A model generated the notes under the pieces. That model had not been told where the DNA came from and ran no database searches. It saw only the letters and a program-made list of their open reading frames with translations. Below are positions 36,801 to 49,175 of a stretch of 64,000 nucleotides of DNA, in pieces (positions within the stretch are counted from its first letter, which is position 1; every line of letters begins with the position of its first letter). The DNA comes from Actinoplanes sp. DH11 (GTDB taxonomy: Bacteria; Actinomycetota; Actinomycetes; Mycobacteriales; Micromonosporaceae), in assembly GCF_020873875.1 (NCBI RefSeq), contig NZ_JAHWGU010000004.1:186001-250000 (forward strand), written 5' to 3'. A program made the position numbers and the translations under genes.

Positions 36801-37142
36801 GGCCGGATCGTACGGCCCTTCGTCGGCGAGCACCTGGTGCAGGGAGCGGGACGGGATGTACTCCATGACGATCCAGGACTGGTCGCCGGAGTGCACGACG
36901 TCGTAGATCCGGACCACGTGCGGATGGTTCAGCCGGGCGGCGCTGCGGGCCTCACGCAGGGTCCGCGCACGCAGGCGATGCTGTTCGGCACCGGTCATCC
37001 AGGCCGGCGGGACGATCTCCTTGATGGCGATGTCGCGGTGGAGCATCTCGTCGCGGGCCAGCCACACACGCCCCATCCCACCGGCGCCGACCGGCTCCAG
37101 AAGACGGTATCGATCGGCGACGAGCATCTGCCTGACCGCCAT
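33822..37142 (-). CDS. Receptor-type serine/threonine protein kinase
   Basis: About 1106 residues; ATG 37142 is preferred, 15 nt before a second ATG. The cytoplasmic kinase domain has G-loop GAGGMG (19-24), Lys41 in AIKEI, HRDVKPHN (Asp139) and DFG (157-159). A proline/acid-rich linker of roughly 450 residues follows, with tandem P-rich units (LPSPGSPPLPGNAPLPESPPLPEG type). One membrane helix lies near 731-750 (RLTIAAVLLVLMIGGYLF). The extracellular part starts with a Thr/Ser/Asn-rich stalk, including a decapeptide duplicated exactly, and ends in a globular domain of about 150 residues with two cysteines. The ligand is unknown. Confidence 0.9.
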   Translation of the reverse strand: MAVRQMLVADRYRLLEPVGAGGMGRVWLARDEMLHRDIAIKEIVPPAWMTGAEQHRLRARTLREARSAARLNHPHVVRIYDVVHSGDQSWIVMEYIPSRSLHQVLADEGPYDPAGAARIGLAVLDALDAAHHAGVLHRDVKPHNVLIGADGRVVLTDFGLATFVDDGSVTMPGLIVGSPQYVSPERARDGASTVEADLWSLGATLYAAVEGRSPYARDSAMATLAALASDPPDPPVRAGPLAPILDGLLRFEPADRLTAAEVERGLLGIVATDHRDIPLVPGQRGPLRPLIEEAAPLRGSPVPGSAVPGFPGFPPSRHSPPEAESSGDIWYPVEAERPDDAPLSVGEWHSQDSGPVGGGPLSPLPPGGGPAPQPWPRPEMVPDVWPRPVPAPSTGPEPLPWPETEPSPWPGPEPAPRPGPERSPDRAPGAEAAAFSVRPAQGFAEPVTTPERYAAADSSPIPASRPQHHTDAEPVKKPWRDIPETGNDPYLTGVISMPDMSVHDEATATTSDVSAAVVPAIASLLSRPTVSRPPATDDRGQQASAEGVDQYAATEAARRSASDFRPAQDSPISPGVTEKDHAVLHGASDDPGSVVNTPTPPAVRPDAATNSLPPPPEGPLPPGNAPLPEDLPSPGSPPLPGNAPLPESPPLPEGPSLTEGAPPPGGLPSPEGPPPTAAARRPRPRPRPLPRAAGQATVRSVPAPSVALVGEILEPAATPTGVAPGTPRKRARLTIAAVLLVLMIGGYLFQQRGTDSRLVLPPSGTVLPAQSAEAPPANTTSTNAASGNTTSTNAASGNATSAHAMPTDIPPVTATSADVTSTDIPSSTGQTVVPSASHSAKVSPEQPQATTAPAEEPPTVTAPGERPPGNVPTKTLPTGATTAPFPSAPVQASSSRKAAAIETRASRQPVQSRTFAGPGGFSPITCDTPAPAGLRTTPKRGAARGVNGGTLPVGWSYFSDGSGFHLAVPDGWTFQRIGAIYCFRDPRGSHVMSLDLARNPADDPVKACRAEDRRLRREGKIPGYALVSIKRVALLHRAADWDVRYQGPGGLRRSSTRWMTVGDKAYAIGWAVPDAAWAENDSRLRMVRTTFFTTRPSRDAGAVSRR

Positions 37143-37349
37143 CGGCACCCACCCATCAAGTCGGGTATCAGGATAATCAGCACAGACCGCCCACGGAACG
37201 ACGATCACCCGGTCGCCGCGTGCGGCTCACCCCGTACCTCTGAATGATCTTGATCTGGGGGGCGCGGCGCGCCTTGCGACAACGCCCATTCAGGGCAAGC
37301 CCGGCGGGGTACGTGAGACCGAGGTTTTCTGTCGTACCCGCGAGGCAGG

Positions 37350-41938
<4,589 letters not shown>

Positions 41939-41942
<4 letters not shown>

Positions 41943-42034
41943 GCAGGCGGGCGTTCCTGACCGGGCTGGGCGGAGCGGTGGGGAACGCGCGCCGGGCAGT
42001 GCGGCTGGAACGGTGGAGCGCGGCAGGCCGATGA
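41939..42034 (+). CDS. 31-residue ORF overlapping the lhr stop, twin-arginine-like
   Basis: ATG overlaps the lhr stop (ATGA). The start MSRRAFLTGLGGAVG carries the S-R-R-x-F-L of Tat signal peptides, but after a short hydrophobic part it turns basic (ARRAVRLERW) and stops. It may be a remnant of a Tat-exported protein or chance. No homology claimed. Confidence 0.25.
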
Positions 42035-42110
42035 CGCGGGTGGCGGTGGGGGCCGGGGTGAGGCGCGCGGCCGGTTGGGGTGGCGCGCGCCTCGGGCCGG
42101 TGGGTGGGTG

Positions 42111-43037
42111 TCAGAGGTGCGGGGCTACCTCGGCGGCGACCAGGTTCACGTGGTCGAGGTCGGCGAGGTCGAGCACCTGGAGGAAGAGGCGGGAGGCGCC
42201 GGCTTCGGCGTACCGCTTGATGGTTTCGACCGCCTCGGCGGGGGTGCCGACGATGCCGCCGTTCTCGCGCATCTCGTCGGCCTCGCGGCCGATGGCCGCG
42301 GCGCGGCGGCGGACCTCGGCATCGTCGCGGCCCACGCAGAGCACTGCCGCGGCGGAGAAGGCGGGCGGCTCGGTGCGGCCGATGGCGGTGCTGGCGACGC
42401 GGACCCGCTCGTACTGGGTGGGCAGGTCTTCGATCTTGGAGAAGGGGACGTTGAATTCGGCGGCGTAGCGGGCCGCCAGGGCGGGGGTGCGCTTCTTGCC
42501 GTGGCCACCGATGATCACCGGGAGGGGCGACTGGACCGGCTTGGGCAGGGCCGGGGAGTCGGTGAGCTGGTAGTGCTTGCCGGCGAAGCTGTAGGTCTCA
42601 CCGGCCGGCGTCTTCCACAGGCTGGTGATGATCTCGAGCTGTTCCTCGAGCCGGTCGAAACGTTCGCCCAGCGCCGGGAACGGGATGCCGTAAGCCTGGT
42701 GTTCGGCCTCGAACCAGCCGCCGCCGAGGCCGAACTCGATCCGGCCGCCGGACATCGCGTCCACCTGCGCCACGGCGATGGCCAGTGGGCCGGGCAGGCG
42801 GAACGTTGCCGAACTGACAAGCGTGCCCAGGCGGATCCGGGACGTCTGCACGGCCAGCGCCGCCAGGGTGACCCAGGCGTCGGTGGGCCCGGGCAGACCG
42901 GACACGTCGCCCATCTTGACGTAGTGGTCGGAGCGGAAGAATCCGTCGAAGCCGCCGTCCTCGGCAGCCTTGGCCACCCGCAGGAGATCGTCGTGCGAGG
43001 CGCCCTGCTGGGGTTCGGTGAAGATCACGAGACGCAT
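42111..43037 (-). CDS. LLM-class F420-dependent oxidoreductase
   Basis: 308 residues from ATG 43037 (MRLVIFTEPQQGASHDDLLRVAKAAEDGGFDGFFRSDHYV). The bacterial luciferase-like TIM barrel shows VTLAALAVQTSRIRLGTLV, LSGG-type MSGGRIEFGLGGGWFEAEHQAYGI and PLPVIIGGHG. In actinobacteria this subgroup usually uses coenzyme F420 rather than FMN; the sequence cannot prove which. Substrate unknown. It is divergent from the SAM hydrolase gene with 73 bp between starts. Confidence 0.87.
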   Translation of the reverse strand: MRLVIFTEPQQGASHDDLLRVAKAAEDGGFDGFFRSDHYVKMGDVSGLPGPTDAWVTLAALAVQTSRIRLGTLVSSATFRLPGPLAIAVAQVDAMSGGRIEFGLGGGWFEAEHQAYGIPFPALGERFDRLEEQLEIITSLWKTPAGETYSFAGKHYQLTDSPALPKPVQSPLPVIIGGHGKKRTPALAARYAAEFNVPFSKIEDLPTQYERVRVASTAIGRTEPPAFSAAAVLCVGRDDAEVRRRAAAIGREADEMRENGGIVGTPAEAVETIKRYAEAGASRLFLQVLDLADLDHVNLVAAEVAPHL

Positions 43038-43110
43038 GGACCAACCCTGCCACGGCGGCGCGGCGCGCCTGCCCCGCACCCCGAAACAACAGGCAGTAAC
43101 GTGACCGACC

Positions 43111-43899
43111 ATGGCCGGTTATGAATGGATCAGTTTCACGACCGATTACGGCACGTTCGACGGTTTCGTCGCGGCCTGCCACGGGTCGATCGCGCGGGTC
43201 GCCCCGCAGGTCAGAGTGATCGACGTCACCCATCATGTGCCGCCGGCCGACGTCATCCGGGGCGCGGCGGTGCTGGCGCAGACCGCGCCCCACCTCCCGC
43301 CGTCGGTGCATCTCGCCGTGGTCGACCCCGGTGTCGGCACGGCCCGGCGCGGTGTTGTCCTCACCACCCCGAACGGTCTGCTCGTCGGGCCCGACAACGG
43401 CCTGCTGATCTGGGCCGCCGAAGCGCTCGGCGGCGTCGAGGCCGCGCACGAGCTGGGCAACAAGGACTGGGCGCTCGGCGAGGTTTCCCGCACCTTCCAC
43501 GGGCGGGACGTCTTCGCGCCGGCCGCGGCCCGGCTCGCCGCCGGCACCCCCGCCGCCGAGGCCGGACCGGCGGTGGATCCGGCGACACTGGTACGCCTGC
43601 CGGACCCGCTCGTGACGGTCGGGGACGGCTGGATCGAGGCCGAGGTGCTGACCGTGGACCGGTTCGGCAACGTGCAGCTGGCCGCGGGCGGGTCCCTCCT
43701 GACCGGCCTCGGACCCGAGCTGACCTTGAACGGCAGCGTGCGGGCCCGGCGCGGCGCCACCTTCGCCGACGTGCACGCCGGCGAGCTGCTGGTCTTCGCG
43801 GACTCGGCGGACCGGGTGGCGATCGCGGTGAACAACGGCCGCGCCGTGGTGGTCCTCTCGGTCCGCCCGGGCGACACGATCCGGATCACCGAACGCTGA
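43111..43899 (+). CDS. S-adenosyl-L-methionine hydrolase (DUF62 / hydroxide adenosyltransferase)
   Basis: 262 residues. The family splits SAM into adenosine and methionine with water and is related to fluorinase and chlorinase. The DUF62 Asp-Arg-His triad is visible as Asp72 and Arg79 in VVDPGVGTARR and His130 in FHGRD. Other blocks are FTTDYGTFDGFVA, GPDNGLL and DRFGNVQL. Absence of the halogenase-specific loop is consistent with a hydrolase, but this is by eye. The stop is inside the first copy of a 19-bp repeat. Confidence 0.88.
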   Translation: MAGYEWISFTTDYGTFDGFVAACHGSIARVAPQVRVIDVTHHVPPADVIRGAAVLAQTAPHLPPSVHLAVVDPGVGTARRGVVLTTPNGLLVGPDNGLLIWAAEALGGVEAAHELGNKDWALGEVSRTFHGRDVFAPAAARLAAGTPAAEAGPAVDPATLVRLPDPLVTVGDGWIEAEVLTVDRFGNVQLAAGGSLLTGLGPELTLNGSVRARRGATFADVHAGELLVFADSADRVAIAVNNGRAVVVLSVRPGDTIRITER

Positions 43900-43966
43900 G
43901 ATCAGGCCGGAACGCTGGGATCAAGCCGGGACACTGAGATCACGCCGGGACACTGAGATCACGCCG
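43891..43966. repeat. 19-bp tandem repeat between convergent genes, four units
   Basis: Units start at 43891, 43910, 43929 and 43948; the last two are identical (GGACACTGAGATCACGCCG). Each unit carries stop triplets on both strands. The first supplies the stop of the SAM hydrolase and the fourth supplies the stop of the convergent GNAT gene. Confidence 0.85.
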
Positions 43967-44738
43967 GGACCGGGCCACGCGAAGATCGGCCCGACACGGG
44001 CTGGATCGGGTGGTGGATCCAGACGTTCGGTTCCACGTAGACGGCGTGGTCCTGTTCGACGTCGCAGTGCACCGGCGACAACGCGCCCGGCACCTCCACC
44101 GGCCCGGTGGTGTCGAAGGGCAGGCCCGTCCAGGTACGCCACTGCGCGAGCGTCCCGCCGAAGACCACGCTGGTGTGTGCCACGTTCACGATGCGGCCGC
44201 CGGCGCGGACGTGCACCCGGAGCCACGGGTCGGCGGGGAGGCCGTTGGTGCGCTGCTCGTACGCGTACACGTCGATGGGCTTGGTGATCTGAGCGGCCTT
44301 GCCGCTGGGCCGCACCGGCGCCACCAGGTCGGTGTATCCGCGCTCGGCCGCGTTGTCCCGCATGGCGCCCAGCATGATGCCGGACAGGCCGGTGCCGCGC
44401 AGATCCGGGCGGATCAGGATCTCGAGGGCGGAGACGATCGTCGGCCGGGCGCTGGTGAGGCGGTCGTGCACGGCGGCCCGGATGGCCCAGTCCCAGCCTG
44501 CTTCGGGCAGTCCCGCGGTGATGTCGCCGTCGAAGGCGATCGGCACGGAATGCGCCTTGGCCACCGCGCGTCCCGTCTCCCGGTCCACGGCGAGCAGCGT
44601 GAACTCGGGCCAGAACTCTTCGGAGTAGCGGTAGTAGAAGGAGGCCGTGGGGTCTTTCGTCATGAAAACCGGCCAGCCACCGTCGAGGTCGTCGAGGAGC
44701 GCGGTCCGCTCCCCGACGGGGGCGATGTCGAGTTCCAT
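43959..44738 (-). CDS. GNAT-fold N-acetyltransferase-like protein
   Basis: 259 residues from ATG 44738 (MELDIAPVGERTALLDDLDGGWPVFMTKDPTAS). The block ALEILIRPDLRGTGLSGIMLGAMRDNAAERGYTDLVAPVRPSGK is the acetyl-CoA-binding strand-loop-helix of GNAT proteins. The C-terminal 90 residues (YAYEQRTNGLPADPWLRVHVRAGGRIVNVAHTSV) form a second half typical of actinobacterial homologues. Substrate unknown. Divergent from the Nei-type gene (63 bp). Confidence 0.8.
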   Translation of the reverse strand: MELDIAPVGERTALLDDLDGGWPVFMTKDPTASFYYRYSEEFWPEFTLLAVDRETGRAVAKAHSVPIAFDGDITAGLPEAGWDWAIRAAVHDRLTSARPTIVSALEILIRPDLRGTGLSGIMLGAMRDNAAERGYTDLVAPVRPSGKAAQITKPIDVYAYEQRTNGLPADPWLRVHVRAGGRIVNVAHTSVVFGGTLAQWRTWTGLPFDTTGPVEVPGALSPVHCDVEQDHAVYVEPNVWIHHPIQPVSGRSSRGPVPA

Positions 44739-44801
44739 GCGCGACAGGATCTCAATCGGGCGAGCAGGAGTCACTCGATTTGTACGGGGCACGATAGACG
44801 C

Positions 44802-45599
44802 ATGCCGGAAGGGGACACTGTCTGGAACACCGCCCGCGTGCTGGAGAAGGCGCTCACCGGCGAGGTGCTCACCGGTTCCGACTTCCGGGTGCCGCGGCTG
44901 GCCACCACCGACCTGGCCGGGTGGACGGTGGCCGAGTCGGCGAGCCGGGGCAAGCATCTGCTGCTGCGCCTCACCCGGGACGGCCATCAGCCGCTCACCC
45001 TGCACTCGCATCTGCGGATGGAGGGCGCCTGGCGGGCGTACGCCCCGGGGGAACGCTGGACGGCGCGCCCGGCGCACCTGATCCGCGTGGTGCTGCGCAG
45101 TGCGCGGTCGGTGGCGGTCGGGTACCACCTGCACGAGGTGACGCTCGTCCCGACCGCCGAGGAGGTGTCACTCGTCGGGCATCTGGGGCCGGACCTGCTG
45201 GGCGCCGACTGGGACCCGGACGAGGCGGTCCGCCGGATCAGTGCGAAGCCGTCGGCGTCGATCGCGGAGGCGTTGCTGGACCAGCGGAACCTGGCCGGCG
45301 TGGGCAACCTCTACAAGGCGGAGACGCTGTTCATGCGCGGGTTGTGGCCGTGGACGCCGGTGGAGCGGGTGCCGGACCTGCGCGGAACCGTCGTGATGGC
45401 GCAGAAGCTGGTCGCCTCGAACCGCGGGCGGTGGACGCAGACCACGACGGGTTCGCTGCGGCGCGGGGAGACCAGCTACGTCTACGGCAGGCGCGCCAAG
45501 CCGTGCCGCCGGTGCGGCAGCGCCATCCAGAAGGCCGAGCAGGACGAGCGGGTCACCTACTGGTGTCCGCGCTGCCAGCCCGATCCGACGGGATCTTGA
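44802..45599 (+). CDS. nei: Endonuclease VIII-type DNA glycosylase (Fpg/Nei family)
   Basis: 265 residues. The catalytic proline begins the mature protein (PEGDTVWN) with Glu next to it; the beta-turn lysine is in SRGKHLLLR. H2TH-type helices include EALLDQRNLAGVGNLYKAETLF. A zinc finger at the C-terminus is CRRCG...CPRC. It excises oxidised pyrimidines and related lesions and nicks the abasic site. The PEGDT start marks Nei rather than MutM (PELPE). Its 3' end overlaps the convergent pspM gene by 47 bp. Confidence 0.92.
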   Translation: MPEGDTVWNTARVLEKALTGEVLTGSDFRVPRLATTDLAGWTVAESASRGKHLLLRLTRDGHQPLTLHSHLRMEGAWRAYAPGERWTARPAHLIRVVLRSARSVAVGYHLHEVTLVPTAEEVSLVGHLGPDLLGADWDPDEAVRRISAKPSASIAEALLDQRNLAGVGNLYKAETLFMRGLWPWTPVERVPDLRGTVVMAQKLVASNRGRWTQTTTGSLRRGETSYVYGRRAKPCRRCGSAIQKAEQDERVTYWCPRCQPDPTGS

Positions 45600-46350
45600 T
45601 CTCGGTGGTGCGCAGCTCGGCGAGTCCTTCCGCGAAGCCGCGCAGCCGGTCGGTCGCCTCGATCAGGCCGAAGTAGGCCGGGTGGCGGCTGTCCGCGACC
45701 GGGTGCCCGTCCTCCGCGACGTAACTCGCCGCCGCCGCCACCAGGCGCTCGTATTCGGTGACGCCCTCGGTGAACTGCACGGTCAGGCCGGCGTGCGACT
45801 GCTCCAGGCCGTCCCGTTGATCGGCCGGGCTCAGTGGGATGGCCCGTTCGACGCTGGCGACCCGCTGCCCGAGGTCGCGCAGCCACTCCTCGGCGGTGGC
45901 GCCTTCCAGCAGGGCGGCCTCGCCGGGACCGGTCATCCGGCCGGCGAGACCCGCCATCGTCTGCGAGGCCCGGTCCAGCCGGTCCCAGGCGTCGGCGATC
46001 GCGGAACCGCGCAGGGCGTAGCGGCCGCGCTGCCGGCGGACCTCCTGCATCACCGTGCGACCGGCCGGGAAGCGTTCCAGCGCCGCCGCCAGTTTCGGCG
46101 AACCCATCACCGGGGGCGGCGGCGGGGGCGCGGGAGTGGCGGCGAGCTCACGGTGGTCACTCCAGCGGAACCAGGCGAGCACGGCCGAACCACCTGCCGC
46201 GGCCGCCCAGGCCGCGTCGGCGATGCCGATCCCCGCGTACGGCGTGAGGACCACCGCGGCACCGGTCAGGCCGCCACCGAGCACACTCCACCGGCGCGCG
46301 GCGCCCTTCAGCCGCCTGAGCCGCCGGAAGTACCTGGTTCGCTCGTCCAC
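45553..46350 (-). CDS. pspM: Phage-shock envelope stress protein PspM
   Basis: 265 residues. After a basic N-terminus (RRLRRLKGAARRW) two membrane helices follow (SVLGGGLTGAAVVLTPYAGIG and DAAWAAAAGGSAVLAWF), then a proline run and a helical soluble domain. The arrangement and its position after pspA and clgR match actinobacterial PspM (compare Rv2743c), which docks PspA at the membrane. No catalytic motif. The last residues overlap the nei-like gene. Confidence 0.8.
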   Translation of the reverse strand: MDERTRYFRRLRRLKGAARRWSVLGGGLTGAAVVLTPYAGIGIADAAWAAAAGGSAVLAWFRWSDHRELAATPAPPPPPPVMGSPKLAAALERFPAGRTVMQEVRRQRGRYALRGSAIADAWDRLDRASQTMAGLAGRMTGPGEAALLEGATAEEWLRDLGQRVASVERAIPLSPADQRDGLEQSHAGLTVQFTEGVTEYERLVAAAASYVAEDGHPVADSRHPAYFGLIEATDRLRGFAEGLAELRTTEIKIPSDRAGSADTSR

Positions 46351-46375
46351 CCGTCGCTCCTTGCGTCGATGACCC

Positions 46376-47236
46376 TCAGCCTGCGGCGGTGGTGTCGCCC
46401 CGCTTCTGGTTCATGCTGGCCCGGATCTCGTCGAGCCGCGCCACGCTCGCCGGGTCGGCGGCCGGCGCGGTGTTCTGGCTGACCGCCGGCTGCGCCGCGG
46501 TGCCGCCCAGCTTCTCACCGGCCATGCTGGCGCGGATCTGCTCCAGGCGCGACGAACCGGCCAGGTCCAGACTGGATTTCTGCACCTCCAGCATCCGTCC
46601 CTCGACGGAGTTGGAGGCGAGCTCGGCGCGGCCCATGGCGTTCGCATACCGCTGCTCGATCTTGTCGCGCACCTGGTCCAGCGACGGGGTGTTGCCCGGC
46701 GCGGCGAGCTGCGACATCGACTCCAGCGACTTGGCGACGGTCTCCTGCATCTTGGCCTGCTCGAGCTGGCTGAGCAGGCGGGAACGCTCGGCGATGCGCT
46801 GCTGGAGCACCATCGCGTTGTTCTCCACCGCCTTGCGCGCCTGGCCGGCCGCGGCAAGCGCCTGGTCGTGCAGGGTCTTCAGGTCTTCCATCGACTGCTC
46901 GCCGGAGACCAGCTGGGTCGCGAGCGTCTGGGCGGTCGCCTCGTACTTCTGAGCCTCCGCCTCGTCGCCACCGGACCGGGCCCGGTCGGCGAGGACGAGC
47001 GCCTGGCGCGCCATGCCCTGCAGCTTCTCGACCTCGGTCATCTGGCGGGACAGCTTCATCTCGAGCTGCCGCTGGTTGCCGATGACGGCGGCGGCCTGCT
47101 GCACGAGCGCCTGGTGCTGTCGCTGCGCGTCCTCGATGGCCTGCTGGATCTGGACCTTGGGATCGGCGTACTCGTCGATTTTCGCGCCGAAGAGCGCCAT
47201 CACGTAGTGCCAGCCCTTGACGAACGGATTCGCCAT
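46376..47236 (-). CDS. pspA: Phage-shock protein A
   Basis: 286 residues from ATG 47236 after GAGGGG. The N-terminal amphipathic segment ([39 protein letters not shown]) is followed by a long coiled coil typical of PspA/IM30, the ESCRT-III-like membrane stabiliser. The tail holds two similar short motifs ([14 protein letters not shown] and [14 protein letters not shown]), suggesting a duplicated C-terminal helix. It lies between clgR and pspM on one strand. Confidence 0.93.
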   Translation of the reverse strand: MANPFVKGWHYVMALFGAKIDEYADPKVQIQQAIEDAQRQHQALVQQAAAVIGNQRQLEMKLSRQMTEVEKLQGMARQALVLADRARSGGDEAEAQKYEATAQTLATQLVSGEQSMEDLKTLHDQALAAAGQARKAVENNAMVLQQRIAERSRLLSQLEQAKMQETVAKSLESMSQLAAPGNTPSLDQVRDKIEQRYANAMGRAELASNSVEGRMLEVQKSSLDLAGSSRLEQIRASMAGEKLGGTAAQPAVSQNTAPAADPASVARLDEIRASMNQKRGDTTAAG

Positions 47237-47404
47237 ATCGTGGTGTCCCCTCAAATGTCGCTCGGCCGGACGGCCCCCGGCTGACGGCAAGTCCGCCGGT
47301 GGCGCAGAACCCATCGTGTCAGCCCGACGCCAGTGACGTCACGTGACCTACGGGGGATCTCAGGGTCTCCCCTGGCTTCGAGGCTACGCTGCCCCGAGCC
47401 GTGT
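47237..47404. promoter_or_regulatory. pspA leader region
   Basis: Upstream of pspA and downstream of the 32-bp array. It contains a perfect palindrome GTGACGTCAC (47333-47342), about 100 bp before pspA. With the clgR terminator upstream, pspA probably has its own promoter here. No CGC-N5-GCG ClgR box was assigned with confidence. Confidence 0.35.
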
Positions 47405-47480
47405 CGGCACGCGCTGAACGCCCCCAAGACGCCGACCGGCACGCGCTGAACGCCCCCAAGACGCCGACCGGCACGCGCTG
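47405..47480. repeat. 32-bp tandem repeat upstream of pspA
   Basis: Units start at 47405, 47437 and 47469 (third partial). The unit contains CGGCACGCGCTGAACGCCCC followed by CAAGACGCCGAC. The first two copies are nearly identical. Confidence 0.8.
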
Positions 47481-47499
47481 ACGGCCTGGAATGCACGCA

Positions 47500-47521
47500 G
47501 GGCCGCCCGCAAGGACGGCCC
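47500..47521 (-). terminator. Terminator hairpin after clgR
   Basis: The minus-strand transcript folds GGGCCGUCC / GGGCGGCCC with one U-G wobble and a 4-nt loop, 19 nt past the clgR stop. Confidence 0.65.
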
Positions 47522-47539
47522 CGGTCACGTTCAGCATGA

Positions 47540-47923
47540 TCAAGCGGCGTAGACGACGTCCCGCTTCTTACGTGTGGCGTGCAGGGTCGCCTTGAGCGGC
47601 GAGTCCTGGCGCACCGAGACGGAGACGTTCCCGTTGGTGGCCACGGGCTGCGGCTGGTCGTCGACCGGCACGAGCACGCCCTCCATGTTCTCCGCGAGGG
47701 ACAGGGTGTTGCTGACCTCACTGAGCAACTCGGAGAGCCGGGCGCCGAGAGCGTCGCAGATGGCCGCCAACAGCTCGCTGGATGCCTCTTTCTGACCGCG
47801 CTCGATCTCGGAGAGATAGCCCAGACTGACGTTCGCGGCCGTCGACACCTCGCGCAGCGTGCGGTGCTGTCCCTGCCGGCGCGCACGAAGAGCATCACCG
47901 ATGACGCGGCGTAGCAGGACCAT
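47540..47923 (-). CDS. clgR: XRE-family regulator ClgR
   Basis: 127 residues from ATG 47923 after AGGAGGAGG. The HTH is [45 protein letters not shown], the diagnostic ClgR segment. ClgR activates clp protease and psp genes in actinobacteria. The C-terminus ends VVYAA; in Streptomyces two terminal alanines make ClgR a Clp protease substrate, so the same feedback is likely here. It stands upstream of pspA-pspM, as in mycobacteria. Confidence 0.92.
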   Translation of the reverse strand: MVLLRRVIGDALRARRQGQHRTLREVSTAANVSLGYLSEIERGQKEASSELLAAICDALGARLSELLSEVSNTLSLAENMEGVLVPVDDQPQPVATNGNVSVSVRQDSPLKATLHATRKKRDVVYAA

Positions 47924-48082
47924 GGCACCTCCTCCTGCGGGCGGGGCCGCCGGCACACGCCGGAGGCTTCCCGCAACCGTACCTGGCGCGAGCCATGCCG
48001 ACATCCCGCCCCGCCGAATTCCCGATCCCATCGGCCGGCGGCATTACCGGACAACGATCACCATAGGGCGGAAATTCCCAGC

Positions 48083-48574
48083 TCACACCGAAGCGGAGGT
48101 GCTGCGCAGGGAGTCGGTGAGCAATTGCAGGACGGCCGTCACACTTTCGGTGCGCACGTCCGTGCGGTTACCACTCAGGTGCAACTCGCGCACCTCCACC
48201 CCGGCCGGACCGGCGACCGCGACATAGACCAGCCCCACCGGCTTGCCGTCCTGCGGCTCCGGGCCCGCGACACCGGTGGTGGCCAGGCCCCAGTCGGCGG
48301 CGCAGCGTTCGCGCGCCCCGGACGCGAGCGCTGCGGCCACGTCCCCGTCGACCGGGCCGCGTTCTTCGAGCAGATCCTCGGGTACGCCGGCGAGCAGCGC
48401 CTTGAGCTCGGTCGCGTACACCACCATCCCGCCCCGGTAGACCGAACTCACCCCGGCGATCTCCACGATGGTCGCGGCCACCAGCCCGCCGGTGAGCGAC
48501 TCCGCGGTCGCCAAAGTCTCCCGCCGTTCCACCAGCGCATGTACCGCCGCCGCAGCGGCCACCGACATCTCCAC
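48083..48574 (-). CDS. cinA: CinA-family nicotinamide-nucleotide amidohydrolase
   Basis: About 163 residues, the length of a stand-alone CinA C-terminal domain. Blocks are LATAESLTGGLVAATIVEIAGVSSVYRGGMVVYATELKALL, GARERCAADWGLATTGVAGPEPQDGKPVGLVYVAVAG and RTESVTAVLQLL. Related proteins deamidate NMN, recycling the pyridine nucleotide made by DNA ligase. GTG 48574 lies 7 nt after AGGTAGGAG; ATG 48568 and GTG 48598 are alternatives. It is 10 bp after pgsA on the same strand. Confidence 0.92.
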   Translation of the reverse strand: MEMSVAAAAAVHALVERRETLATAESLTGGLVAATIVEIAGVSSVYRGGMVVYATELKALLAGVPEDLLEERGPVDGDVAAALASGARERCAADWGLATTGVAGPEPQDGKPVGLVYVAVAGPAGVEVRELHLSGNRTDVRTESVTAVLQLLTDSLRSTSASV

Positions 48575-48584
48575 GACGAAACTC

Positions 48585-49175
48585 CTACCTCTGAGCACTC
48601 GCGCGGAGGCGCACCGCCTCCACCAGGTAAGCCACGCCGGTCACCACGGTGACCACGAGCGCGGCGCCCATGAGGCATACCCCGATCCAGTGCGCCGATT
48701 CCGGGACCGGCCACAGATACCAGGCGATCGCCACGATCTGCAGGCCGGTCTTGAGCTTGCCACCCCGGGAGGCCGGGATGATGCCGTATCGGATCACCCA
48801 GAACCGCAGGGCGGTGACTCCCCACTCGCGCACCAGGATGGCCACCGTGACCCACCAGGGCAGGTGGTCGTAGGCGGAGAGCAGAACCAGCGCCGTGCCG
48901 GTCAGCGCCTTGTCCGCGATCGGGTCGGCGACCTTGCCGAACGAGGTGACGAGCGACCACCGGCGGGCGATCCAGCCGTCCACGAAGTCGGTCGCCGAGG
49001 CCACGCAGAAGGCCAGGCACGCCACGATCCGCCAGTCCGGGTCGGTCATCTCGGAGACGACCACCAGCGCCAGGAACACCGGGACCAGCACGATCCGGAC
49101 AACGGTCAGCGCGTTCGCCGCGTTGTAGAGCGAGACCACGCGCGGCGCGGGCACCGGAGCCGGCTCGTGGGTCAC
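48585..49175 (-). CDS. pgsA: CDP-diacylglycerol-glycerol-3-phosphate 3-phosphatidyltransferase
   Basis: 196 residues, integral membrane; makes phosphatidylglycerol phosphate. The CDP-alcohol phosphotransferase motif (D-G-x2-A-R-x8-G-x3-D-x3-D) is seen in [27 protein letters not shown]. Several helices surround it. GTG 49175 overlaps the rimO stop (GTGA). The rimO-pgsA-cinA order is common in actinobacteria. Confidence 0.94.
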   Translation of the reverse strand: MTHEPAPVPAPRVVSLYNAANALTVVRIVLVPVFLALVVVSEMTDPDWRIVACLAFCVASATDFVDGWIARRWSLVTSFGKVADPIADKALTGTALVLLSAYDHLPWWVTVAILVREWGVTALRFWVIRYGIIPASRGGKLKTGLQIVAIAWYLWPVPESAHWIGVCLMGAALVVTVVTGVAYLVEAVRLRASAQR

